Shown: piece after piece, positions 21,926 through 35,200 of the stretch
Position numbering within the stretch: position 1 is the stretch's first letter
How the letters are laid out: every line of letters begins with the position of its first letter
From: Atriophallophorus winterbourni
Lineage: Eukaryota; Platyhelminthes; Trematoda; Plagiorchiida; Microphallidae
DNA: 64,000 nt
Assembly: GCA_013407085.1 (NCBI GenBank)
Contig: JACCGJ010000678.1
Coordinates: forward strand, 62,001 to 126,000
Reading direction: 5' to 3'
Translations under genes and position numbers: made by a program
Notes under the pieces: model-generated
The model's input: the letters and a program-made list of their open reading frames with translations, nothing else
What the model was told of the DNA's origin: nothing
Database searches by the model: none

Positions 21926-23211
21926 GTGAGTTCATCGAATTACCGTAATGTGTAAAAATAAATCGTAACCAACACTCCATTATCGATTCAGATGTCGCCT
22001 TTAAATTTCTTTTAATAAATGCACACATTACAAGAAAATATAAACCACTATGAACTTAGACCGTTCACACAGATTGCCTTTGAAAACAGAGTTAGCCAGA
22101 GAGTTTACAACGTTCAATATTCAAACGATTCGCTTCTGAACACAAAAGCTTCGTCAGATGAACAGTGTTAACGTTTAAATGACATTTTCTTGATCAATCC
22201 TGAGTTCTTTAAGACAGGCGAGATCAAGACAATTGTTCACCCCCCCTAAATAGTCTATTTTGTGTGCCAGTGCGAACAGCGTCCGCTGACACACTGCTTA
22301 CGTAATCCATGTGCATATTAGGTGTTATGCACGTTAATCCTTATCCGCTGCAGAACCGAACGCCAGATTGTTGTGATATCCGCCCCATCCACCTTGTTCA
22401 CCGCATTCGTCCCAGCCTTTGTTATTTCAACAGCCTCAGTGTGAAGTCTTTCCCTATAAGATTTCACACCCCGTCCTATCACTACCACACTGCCAAGATC
22501 TACGCTATATACAGTGTCTAGCACGTGCTCAGCTAGGGCAGAATCCCGAATCAGTGATTGATATTCACTGGGATTGCGGGGTCGCTTTCCCACTCGTTTC
22601 CTGTGTTCGTTTACCCTAGTGCAATGTTCTTTGTAGATGCGGTTCGTCGCACAACCTAAAGGAGTCTTATCTTTGAGATGTATTAATACGGAGCGGAGAT
22701 TTCTACCTGCCTTATATGTTACTCTAATACCTGCGTTATTCAAGATTCAACTTATTCCTTCGGAGGCGCTTTTTACATACAGCAGAGATACCGTAGCTCG
22801 CCAAAAATTTTCAGGTTTCGGTTGCGGGTGTTTAGCGCTTAATTAAGCTCCTAGGGTAACCATGATTTTCAAGTCAGCGACTGACTTCTTCATGAGCTCG
22901 TCTCTTATCTGCATCATCGCTGCAGAGGTAGTCAACCTTGTAGAATAGCGATTTTGCTACGGACTGAAACACCCTTTTATGGTGCACAGATGTGAATCTC
23001 AAAATGGAAGCTGTGGCGATTGCCTTACGATATACCGTCGTTCGTATCTTGCCGTTTTCCTTTTTGCGCGAGACTATCCAAGATCGGAGGTGTCCCTTCC
23101 GTAGATTCGGTTTCTTTTGTGACCTGGATTTTCACATCCAATTTATTGAGATAACTATAAAATGCTTCTAGTCTGTTGCGCTTTATGATGGCGAATGTAT
23201 CGTCGACATAG

Positions 23212-23255
<44 letters not shown>

Positions 23256-26200
23256 CGTTTTAAAGCTTCGTTTCTTAAAAGCTATCCCTTCGAAGTGCTC
23301 CATGTACATATTAGCCAGCAATGGGGAAGTGGGTGAGCCCATCGCTGAACCATCGTTTTGCTTGCATAGCTGTCCATTAAATAAGAAGTGGTTCATATTT
23401 AGACAAATTGCTACACCGTTGATGATTTGTTGTAGACACAAGTTTGTACGATCCTTCATGGTCATATCAGAGTTGAGTGACTTCCTCGCTAATTCTAAAG
23501 CGCTTGTAGTGTCAACATTCGTGAACAAGGAGCTTACGTCAAAACTAACCATCATCTCATCCTCCCCAATTGTTACGGTACTCAAGCGACGAACAAAATC
23601 AAACGAGTTCTTAATATGAGATTTCGTGTCACCAACCAGTGGTTTCGAAAGCTGAGCTAGGTGCTTAGCCAATTCGTGTGCTGGGGATTCAATGCCGTCT
23701 ACAATGGGCCTCAATTGGACGCATATCTTATGTATCTTATAAAGTCCATAGAACCTGGGGGTCTGAGCAGATTTTGGGTAGAGCATGAACCATAATCTTT
23801 GACCAAGGTTTTCCTTAATTCATCGCAGGTATCTTGAAACAACCCTCTTACGGTTATTCATAATGGTTGTAGCTCTCCGATTGTCAATAACGTTATACGG
23901 ACCTCCAGCAAGATGTGACTTTGCCTTATCTCTATTATCACTTTTAGAAAGAATCACCGATTCATTGCAAACGTTCTTTTCTGCTCTTGTACTGTTTTGC
24001 TCCTGCTTTTCAGAAGTGTACCAACCGAATGCAACTTCCCATATTTTATTTGAGTGGATTCCGAGTATATTCATCGGAATCATTGTCCAAGTTTCTAAAG
24101 GATAATGCAAATCGATTGGAGTCATTTGTTTGAAATTAATTAGTTACTTTTATTGAGCAAAGGCTACAACTCAAAGTGTGTGCTTTCACAATCAGAAATT
24201 TAGACTCTAGGAAACCGCTCTATTAGTTTAGGTGTTCTATATTCATCTCGTAATAAGGTTGTCTTCTATAAAATTATTTACTTTATTCAATGGGAGTTGT
24301 TTAAATCGATTTGAATCATCTTTAAGAAACGCTGACATGATTATCTTCGAAAAACACTCGGAATAAATACGGAAATTCGCAAATTGTCTGCAAATATTAC
24401 CAAGCCGAAAGCGAAGGCGACAGTTCACATTTCAAAGCTTGACAGCACATTGTTGTGTTTGTGTTCAGAGATGTGGGAATTTGTGTAGTCTAACCATGAC
24501 TGTCACATCCCGGAATAAAGAATCATCCGGGTGAACTTACGACAAACTACCGACGTTAATCTCAGTCATTAATTCAAACCACAAGATTTTGCTTCACGGC
24601 CCATGTTCAACTTCGACATTATTTTCTTGTCAGCGTCCATAGTAGAAAGTCCGGCTTCAGTCAAAGCTAGAGCGGGTAACCGTCGTCTTTCTACCATCCG
24701 ACAGACCTAACTTAACACTAGTTGCCAGAATTTTTAATGGGGACTGCTCCATTCAACAATTCCAACGGAACCGCAAAATTACTGGCCCATGCGCTCAACC
24801 ACTCAGCTCCTCAATAATCTTTAATCAATGGTGCACCCTCCAGACTGCTCGAGTTGAATTATTTAAATACAAGTAGCAACAGCACAGTTTAACCTCTCAA
24901 AGCACTCATGGTGGCCCACGGTTAGTCATTAAACCTTGCCAAATGGATGCGTGGCAACGTTGGCTTTACAAGATGCACCCAACGCTTGAAGGAACCCTCC
25001 ACTTTACAATGATTCACTCTAATTCTCGACATAAATTTTGATGCACTACGCTGTCGACTGATCCCAACCATTATCGGTATTTGGCAACTGACCTAAAAAC
25101 TACCCAACTATGGCTGTGTGCGCTTCCAAGCTATTTGTCTTTCGAGCAATCAGTCCAGTAAACATCAAATCCACTCTAACTTTTATCCGTAAATTTCAAC
25201 ATTCGCCTTTTAACCGACACGGAGATAGCCTGTCTTTCACAAAGCAATGATACATCTGGAAAATGATGTTGGCGCAATGTGACGCAAGATCAACGATAAA
25301 TTAACAATAATAAATGACATCGAAAAAAAGCATTCGACAGGTATAGAAATAGATTGGATTCTAATTATCAGTTTACAATGTAAGTCAAGTCCAGCGAGGA
25401 TACAATTTCTCTAAATTTGCGTCAATTGTAAGATCAATACTGCGATTTTTTCTTGTCAATCTGCACGCATGTTGTTAAATTAGACCCTGACACTAGCAAA
25501 ATCGCTGTTTTACCAAGATTAATACATGTCAGGTAGGCAAAGTAAGATTGGGTTACGCTTGCCTAGAAACAGTGAAGGAACTTGCAGTTTGAAATACGGA
25601 TTTTTTAAAGCCAACGAGTTCATCGTATTCACCGGTGTGATTTGTGTGATTATACAATTTGGTTACACCAATCTTATTCATCAGTGGCTTTAACTTTAAA
25701 CATTGTCGACCACTAGCTACGTGTTACAATTTCATACCATAAAACAGTGACTAATTCCATATGATAATTCGATGACTGAATCAAGCAGACTGCACGCTGC
25801 AAATTGAAGAATGGTGGAAGCCAAGATTTCAAGCGATTTATACCGTTATGTACTTTTTTAGAATAGTGGTCAATGCGAAAGCGCACAAAACGGTCACCTC
25901 AATGAATATTGCAGTCCGTCCAAGAGCACAACATCATCTCCGAACGACACAGCAGCAAGTACTTGTACGACAAAACTTCCGATTCGGCGAGTGAGCAGTA
26001 CTCCAAATTTACAGGTAAGGTTAATGATTCGTATTGTAATCAAATTGTCTTTTCTCGGACGTTAAATTTTATCCTGACAATATGCAATAGGGTTTATTTG
26101 ATCGCTGCGGAAATTACAATCGCAGACTGGATACGCCATCGGCAATTTTAAAATTATACGACATCTATCGAGGTTCGACAGCGCAACATGAAAGTTGTAC

Positions 26201-29200
26201 GATTTTCAGTATTTTCGTCATTCTCAGTATCAGTAATATAAAAATGTTTTGTGTGATGTGAATTGATTATTGCTTAGCGATTCGTTTGTGAAATTTTCCT
26301 ATTTACTTTTATGCAAACTCATGTGAATATTCTTCACTGTTGTTATTCGAATTCTGGTGTATAGAAAGCCATATAATATGCACCAAACATGATGCTATTC
26401 TGGCGCAATCTTAGTCATCTGACCGGCGTTAGCGCCACTATGGATCACATTCAAGAATCACATTATGCATTTTCTAAATTGGGATGTATAAATCAGGCTT
26501 TTATTTCAACTTCCGAGCAGTGTGGCTTTTCACGAACAACCGACAATACCAGTCCAAAAGCACTGCCTTTTGGTTTCAACAGGCCATCTAATTACTGTTC
26601 TATACATCACTTTATTAGCAACGAATTTAATCCTAACTTCCACCAACGATGGATATGTCCATCTAAGCTACATATTTACAGTTGAAGTCATTCTACTGCT
26701 CAGATCAAAGTAACAAACTGTGTCCCATATAATTGCATCAAAACTTCATCGGCGGAAGTAGAACAATAATGTTTGTTTTAAAATCATTAGCCATTTCCAT
26801 AACATTTTTATTTAAAAACCTCGGCACGTTAGCCATACCCACATTAGTTGAAATTTAGTGTGGGCGGTAAATGTTAATTTTAATATGGTCCATGCTGTAT
26901 ATTGCGTATATAGCGTGTTGAACTATAACAGAATCCGAGCTTTTTTCTTTCAAAAGTACGCTGTACTTTTCACAAAACAGCTCTAGCTCGTTCAATTCAA
27001 GTTTATTATCCTTGATCAATTTCAAGATAACAGTGTTTTAGTGCAAGGATGGTTGCAAAGATTCGACTATAAACATGCGATTATTTCCGGTGGAAATGAT
27101 GTGAACTAAGATACAAAGATTATTACTGAACAGATGAAGCAATAAACGTAACTTTGTTTTCTGAATCTCATCCTATCACGAAACAGCAATCACCTTTCCA
27201 TTAAAACTTTATATGATCACATAGTCTGTCAGATATACAAGTTTTTCCCTTATCAGGACGATCTGATCTATAGGTCAAGTACTGAACTCCGAAGCGGCAA
27301 GGTAACATTGTAGTGAGTGATAATTCAACACGTTTTCGGACAGAAAGTTTATTACATTGTCTGCACACGCTTCAGGACACTCAACCAAACATAAACGCGC
27401 CGCCCCACGCGTTTCTTACTCATTTGTCGATTGTGTCATCAAAGAGGACAGCCTGTCCAACGCTAATTGCGTTCTCCTACGAATCCCACAACATAAGCGC
27501 ACACGACAAGGAACAAAGCACACTTTCACCTTTTATAGAAAAATCACGTAACCTTTACACTGAACTCAACACGTTTGTCCCGGTTGCCATTTCAATCTGA
27601 TTGGTCAATTTCGTGCCAACCGGTATGATTTAAGCACTCATCACGCTGGGCTCGTTTGACCGACCGTAATGACTTGCATATCATTCAATAGCGGTTAACG
27701 TTGTTCATCTCTTCATGTCTCTGAGGATATTGTCGCCTGAACACTTCTCATTCAATCCTTCTAGAAACCGAATCATTTGGGGATGTCTTCGGTTATTTCG
27801 GCGCTTCACGCCCTTTTGTTGTGTCGGAGTTGGTGTTCTGCGCATTAACTTAAAGTTCGTGATTAGCAATAATCCGGAATGCATTTCACGCAACCACAAT
27901 ATGATGTCACAAATTGGATTGAGTGTTATACTATCCTAAATATTTTTGGCACCAATTTTTCACCTGGATATGGTGGCAGGTTAGGTTAAGCACAATATCC
28001 GTTATGTGCAACCGAGCGAGACTCGAACCAAGGCCTTCCGATTGAAACGTAAACGTCACATTTGTTTTGGCCCCATGGTTTGAACATAACAATGAAAATA
28101 TATGGTCAAGGGAAGAAAAGTCGAAAGCTATTGGTCTCTTGGTGTACTTGAGCTATATTTCAAAATTAATCGGGTTAACTCTGAACTCATCACTTTCAAG
28201 AAAATCGATGGCTGTTCATATCGGTTACCCTCACGTTTCAGACTATTTCATTGGAGCCACTGAAACCCATTCTGAAAAACCCGATACAAAAGAGCCCAGG
28301 CCCACTGCCCAAATCAAATTCACTGGATGATTCTGAGCTGTTTGCTGGAACCGATTGTGAACAACAGTTTGGTATGATCGATGAAGACTCCACACTGGTG
28401 GACGATGCAAAACGATCCACTCGTCAATTGAATGGATCGATCGGGGATGTTGGATCTACCCGACCGCTGCTCCCGATTCAGTTGCCGGAATGGGCATTGA
28501 GAACTGACAAAGCAGAGCGAGGTTTCCTTGTGTTTCTCTTAAACATAAACAAGAAACCGGCAAGTTCCTCGCCACGAATTCTACTCGACGTGCAAGTGTT
28601 GGAAGCCCGCTGTATCATGAGTGCCCAGCATGAGATTCGAGCGGGCAAGTTTTATGTCAAAGCTCGTATACAACCACAGGGTAAGTTTTTAACCAAGTGA
28701 TATTTGTATGTCTGAGTGGAATCATTAATTTTAATTAGGCACAGACTGTAAACGAAAATTAACTTCGGATCTACGATAGGCCGCAATGAAAGCGTATCCC
28801 TAAAAAGTTCAAATCCCTTTTCGTAGAACAAACCAGCATTTTATCCGAACATTTTGGTAGGCTACAATTTTTTTAAATATTGGATAAAACTTATTAATGA
28901 CTAGCAACAATCGCTCGAAAAGAGCTCTTCACAGAATTTTAGTCTCCACACGTAGCCTTCTAAAATTGGAGTGAAGCTTATAACATTGTCTGAAAATGGT
29001 TCAGTGTGTGAGCAAAGGTGACTTTATACCGGGTACAACGAATCTCTGAGGGGAGAGTAAAATGTTCGTTAAAAGCGGAATTCGTTTCAAGTTAAACGCA
29101 TTGTCAGACGTGATTTTGCTGCCGTTTTTCTGTACTCGTGTAAACAAAAAGATGTGAAGAATGTCTTACCTTTGTGTGTTTCTGCATGCGTGTAATCCAT

Positions 29201-32200
29201 TTGTTGAATAGATGATGCCACAGCACACGGATCACAACATTAAATCCAAGTTCATGTTAATAATAGTAAATTTATTCTAAAACGAAGTAGTAAAAACATT
29301 TTGCACACACACTGACAGTCCAATCTCACGCTTCCATGAAGTTGCTGGCGATGCTCTTTTGTTTAGGTTTTGACTTCGCCACCGCCTCGATCTCTCTCTC
29401 CACAAACTCAAGTTCTCTTTCGACGTCTCTTCCTTCTATCCTAAAAAATCTCCTGCAGAGATCAAGAGCACTCCTGGCATCTTTCACAGACGGAGCTACG
29501 ACTTCTGTGTCACCGTCTTCGTCCGAAAATGGCACTTCGGTTTTTCCACCAGACTGAGACTGTATTAAATCTTGGACAATTTCTGACACAGTTTGATCAC
29601 CAGAGGTTTGAATGTCATTGTCAAAATTCACGTACTCCTCTAAATGAACATCGCAGTCGCTTTCTTTCTGGCATGAATGTTGTTTCAGAGAGTTGCTTCT
29701 TCTGCTGCAGGAAGGTGGACAGCGTTGATTTTGCTAGGCCATATTTTTTAGAAATTGCAGATTTTGTCATTTGCCCATTCTCCACTTCAGCTAAAATTTC
29801 CCTTTTTTATCTAGGCTAAACTGCTCTTGTTTTCGTTTTTTGTCAGCTATCGTGTAACTGTAGGAAGAAAATGAAGTGTCTGCTTGTGTGATTGCAATTT
29901 GTCATAGGTCTGTGAGTACCAGCCACAGAGAATTGACGTGATTTTCTTGTGCGTGCGTGCGAGTCAGTTAGCACACTGGGCTAGGCTGCCTGTGTCTCGC
30001 CAAGCAGTGTGTCAGTTCTATTCTTAGCGCACTGCAGACCGCTATTGACAAAGCGTTGTGTGTTAAAAGCAAGACAAAGCGAGTTCGTTGTTTGCATGAA
30101 CTTTATTGAACAAACATGGCTGTCGGGAACGTGTAAAGTGTTCGTAAAAGGCGAGATTCGTAACGAACAGATTCGTTGTACGAATGTTTTAAATAGTCTT
30201 ACAAAGAAGGAATTTATTTGGGGAAATCATGGTGTGTTCATTCAACCCAAGAATTCGTTGAAAACGAGTTTGTAGTAGGTGGGTTCCACTGTATATACTT
30301 AGATAACACTCGCTCTAAGCTTTATTTGCTAAGCTTACCTAAATTCTCGTGTCGCAAAAATCGAATGACCTACTTTTATCGTCTGCTTTTGACCAGAAGG
30401 ATAACAAGTCCATCTCACGGTCGCTGAAAAGAGTGGTGAACTCGAAATTTAAATAATCATTTTTAACCAGCTGTTCGTTTCATGAACGCACTATTAACTT
30501 CGTAGACGGCAGTGGTAACAAGTTTTAATCAGTTCAAAAGGATGATAGGCGTTTTGGTCTTAAGCTACCAGTAACGGGAACTTTCAGAAGTTCGAATCTT
30601 CTGGAAAAGTTTCCTCCAATCAACGTGCTTTAGAAAAGGTTGCGGTGCAATTTTCTATTCTGAAAAAATATGCTAGACTGATTACGCTTGCTCAAAGTGG
30701 TCTCATCAATTCTCTCTTCTGCACCCACGAGAAATGATTTTTACTAGAGTAAAATCACCGGATCGCAAGTGAATAATAAACTCAATAAACATGAACTTAT
30801 AAGTGTCCCGATTAGTTCACACATTTTATTCATGCACGTTTAAACATTTGAGCTACGGTGTCCACAGACCTTGGTCGTGCTCATACGTATTATATTAACG
30901 TGAATGCAAACCAAAGTATGGTGTTGCTCACCGCAATTACACACCACAACCGGTTTCTGGCTGTTTGCCGTCATCAGGTGGAGTCAGCAAGAGTAGTTTC
31001 AGTGAGCCCGGTAAACAAAGTTACATTAAAATGCAACTGTTTCAAGGCTCGCTAAAACTAATCTTACTGTCTTCACATGTTGATGGCAAACGGCCAGAAA
31101 CTGTGTAAGTGCGGGCGACGTAAGCAAAATTATATTTTGGTTGTCTTGAGCGCTCGACCTAGAATCACTTTTTGATTCGGTATTTGAACAACATGGTGCA
31201 TTGTAAGAATCATATTTAACGGTGATTACACACCATATATCATGGTCTTGCTTACTTGAATTGGCATTCCAACAGGCTGTCTATAGGGTGCTTAACGGTC
31301 GTGTAGAGCAGAGTTAGTGAATATAATGCGACTTGGTCACGTTCCCAGTCATCATCCCCAAACAAGTTTCTGTGTCAAAATTGAAACTTTACTCAAAATC
31401 TGCTTCAACCAATTACATACCAATTTCTTTAACCTAAATATTTTAAAAATTTGGTAAGTTTACCCGATAATTTCTCCTTAATTTTATCTACAAAGGTGCC
31501 AGAACAAGCAGCTCAATGCTTTCATTAAACACCACCACTAATAAAAATGCACACCTGTTCGGCAAGTCCAATCACGCTACCTGTGGTAGCACCCCAGTTC
31601 GGCGCGCCTATCGTTCACCTGTGTTCTGGCATGCAATAACACTGGAAACCGACCAACCCAGTTTTGTCGACCAGACTCGGATTCTGTCAAAAATTCACGG
31701 TCCAGCTTATTCGACCATTGGCATTTCGCCCCAAAACCAGTTGGAATTGCGACTAGACTTGAAAGAACGTGATGTATCAAACAGCGACGGTGGTGCTAAC
31801 TTGCTAATTCCTCATTGGAAGCGTTCGCGCTTATTGGGCTCAGTTCATATACCACTGACCTTTTCCTTGTGGAGACATTTTCTTCGAATAAGGGAACACG
31901 ATTTACCTCACGGAGTAATATCTCAAGCAGCTGATGAACTGTTAGCAATGGATCATGAAGGCAAAGATGAGGAAGAAGTAGAAGGCACAAGAAAATCAAA
32001 GGTTCTACGATTTGTCAGACCAATAGAAGCGCCCAAAGAAGTGAGTTGAGAAAATTAAGGTTGAAGGTAACTTGAAAACGAATATTTTCCGATGGACAAA
32101 CTATAGTTGCAACATTGGCATTCGTTTAAGAGTTTACTCAAAGTAAACGTCATTTAATTAGCTGTACACACAAGCCTTACCACAATATGCTCAGTTCTTA

Positions 32201-35200
32201 CTCGGAAAGAAGGGACAAATTTGCACTCTGTTGGGGTGTGTTTGCGATTAATCGAGTGATGAGCTTTGTGATTTTTCTTCGAGTTGTGGATATGGTGTTG
32301 GCGTTTAATCTTGACCGGAAGCGTGCCAAAATGGGTACAAATTAAGATTATTCAAACCAAAGCTTGCGATCTTAACTTTGTAAAATATGTGTTGTATACA
32401 TAACAAGCGTCGACCTAGACTCGGGAGAGGTGACAAGATGGAGCATCAAATTGTACGTCTGTATACAGAGGTGTTCCAAATGACAGAAATTAGCACTGTT
32501 TGAAAAAATAATTAATTGACACTTAACCTATGCCTATAAAATAATTGGTTTTTGAAAAAATTAACAATCGGTTTCTATTTGCATTTTATGCATGTGAGCA
32601 GCTGAACATCTTTGTCAACCGAACTCGACCGCGTTCGCTTGCACGAGATTAACGTGGAGGTACCTTGTGTTGGAGGACTTGGCTAAATGACTTGAGTTTT
32701 CATTTGCATGCATTTCCATCACACACCCCACGACCAGTTTCGTGGTGTTTGCATTCATCAGGTACTGACAGGAGTGATGAAGGGCAGAGGCGATCAGTTA
32801 AACAATTAAAAATAATATTGATTATTTCAGGATTTATTCATACAATCTCATCGGCGATTAAGCTGGGGCGAATCATGTCGTGCTTGTTGTGTATCAGCTC
32901 AAAGGATCCCAAAACCTACTTTTAATAAGAAATTTTGTGATGATTATGTTATCCATCACAGAATGAAAGGTTTTGACAGCTGTGTGGTGGTTAATAGTCA
33001 AAGATTAATTAATGACTGTTTGATTCCCATATATGATGTAAAGCGGTATGCTTTTGCGACATATTTTGAAAGTCAATAGGTACAACGTTGGAATATTGCC
33101 AAACTCAGTTCGTTAGTTTTGCGTGCTACTGTATGGAAAAAATGTCGAACACGCAAATATTCAAAACTCAGTCTATCCCACAATCGCGTCTGAAAAGACT
33201 CTAGCTTAGAATCTGTTTTATTTGGAACTTTTTGACCGAAGATATCATATTGCAGAGAGGATACTTATGCCTGGTTACATGAGGCCACATGACGTCTAAC
33301 ATCAATTCGTTTTTGACCCAAACCTCGAAGACACTCGAGCAAAAGCTAATCCCGTCAACCCCGTATTCTGACCAGCCGCCCATTGCGAAACAATTCACAA
33401 TCTGAGGAAAATGCGTCGCATGTTCACCCCTCCAAATGCAAGAGAACACCAATTAGTCAAGTGTTTATAGCGTACATGAAAGTCAGTCGCACACAGAGAG
33501 CTTACTTATATACAAATCAGCTGATTATCGATTACCAATTCGATCAAATTCACAGGGCGATTCCATGCCAACCGATTTCCTTTATAGACCTTGCCACGTT
33601 GGGCTCTTTTGACCGAATTTGACGAATTGCATATAGTCAATAGCCGCTGCAGTTCTCCATCTGTTCTTGTCACCGAACAGGTTGTCAATCCGACTATTCT
33701 TGTACAATTCTTCCGAAATTCGAAGACTTGCGAGTCTGCCATTGTTGTCATCGATCTTTTCAGCTGTTTTTGTTCATATATTTTGCTGAGGGTGGCGTTC
33801 TGCCATACTGTGGAAGTCCAAATCGCATTAGGGATGAATGCTAATCACGAGCTTTCGAATGATATACATAACACCACCCTCCGGCACAACACAACAACAG
33901 GAAGCGCCGAAAATACCGACGGCAACGATTGTGAACTCGTAATATTTCGGGTTGCGGAACGATTGTATTCGGACTGTTCGAGTGACAACGTCTTCGGATG
34001 TATGAGAAAATGGATGAAGTCAGCTGCAATCGAGCGATATGCAAGTCGTCAATGTCGCTCAAACGAGCCCTGCGTGACGAGGACTCGCAGTGACAACCGA
34101 GACATAAATGTTTGAGGATCAGTGTTGCGGTCGTTTGTTTGGCTTATATAAAGTCGGCGTGTCTCGATATTTGTCTTGTGTGTAATAATTGCGTTTGACC
34201 AATCGGCTTTCTCTTGTGTTGTGGGGTTCGTGGGTGAACGCGATTACCGTTTGACAGGTTTACCTCAGGGATAAATCGAGACGCAATCGATGTGCGTGCG
34301 TGAAACTCTGGCGGGGGGTAACATGGTTAATGCTGAACAGCTAGAACGGAAATGTGATAAATGGAAAGGTATTCGCCACCAGCCGCTTGTTGACCTGAAA
34401 TGAACTGACGTAATCATCTCCGGCCTCTCACACGCCAAAGCGATACAAAATCACCTGAAAACGCATGAATGGTTTGCATCGTTTATCACCCCAAGCCCAT
34501 AAAACACCATAGCTTAATGTGATGTGTTGCTCACATCCCACGAAATTACAGTGGCATTCAAGTATACACTTGTTTATCATAGCTTAATGTTATGAATGCA
34601 ACAGATCACAAATATTTGTTTCATAAATGATTTTGCATATTTACACGGATCATCTGCCACATGCAGCAGGGGAGAATTCTGAAGGTAGCACTCACGCCAA
34701 ACGCGACAATGGTAATTCATGTGTGCATTTAGATTTAGAGCGAGGTTATGTCCGCGTGTGTCACCTTCTCACAAAACTTTTAAGACATGTTTGTGTGGAT
34801 GCCATTCGATCGCCAAACATGGAAATATAGCATATACTATTCACAAAAATACTAAAAAATGATATTACAATTTGCTACTTACATGTCTAAATGACCCATC
34901 AAAGCGTTACAATGTCACTTGTACATGCATCTGCAATTCTCTTAGCCATGCGATATGAATCCGAAGCAAATAAGGGTGCTTACATGGTTTAATTATCGCG
35001 TCTTAATATACAATCATTTCAATCCAATCTCTAGGAGCTGGTTGATCGTGGAGACCTGACATTTGGAATGCAATACCATCCCGAGAGCGCCAAGCTGACA
35101 CTCAATCCTCTCAAATGCAACAACATACACTTGCCACGGGGAGCAAGTAAGTTGTAAATGTCTAGATCAGTGTTTCTAAAAGTTTTTTCAATCACCGCCC

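Larger units (their letters stand above)
22122..24430 (-). mobile_element. Penelope-like retroelement in synaptotagmin intron 1
   Basis: In minus-strand order: a weak N-terminal stretch near 24243-24428, reverse transcriptase blocks at 23250-24125, the YVDD catalytic block near 23200, a connector, then a GIY-YIG endonuclease at 22318-22743. A hammerhead-like motif lies at 22122-22164. RT followed by GIY-YIG and pLTR-type hammerheads is the known Penelope order. Frame breaks and a (TA)n run make it inactive. Confidence 0.85.
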
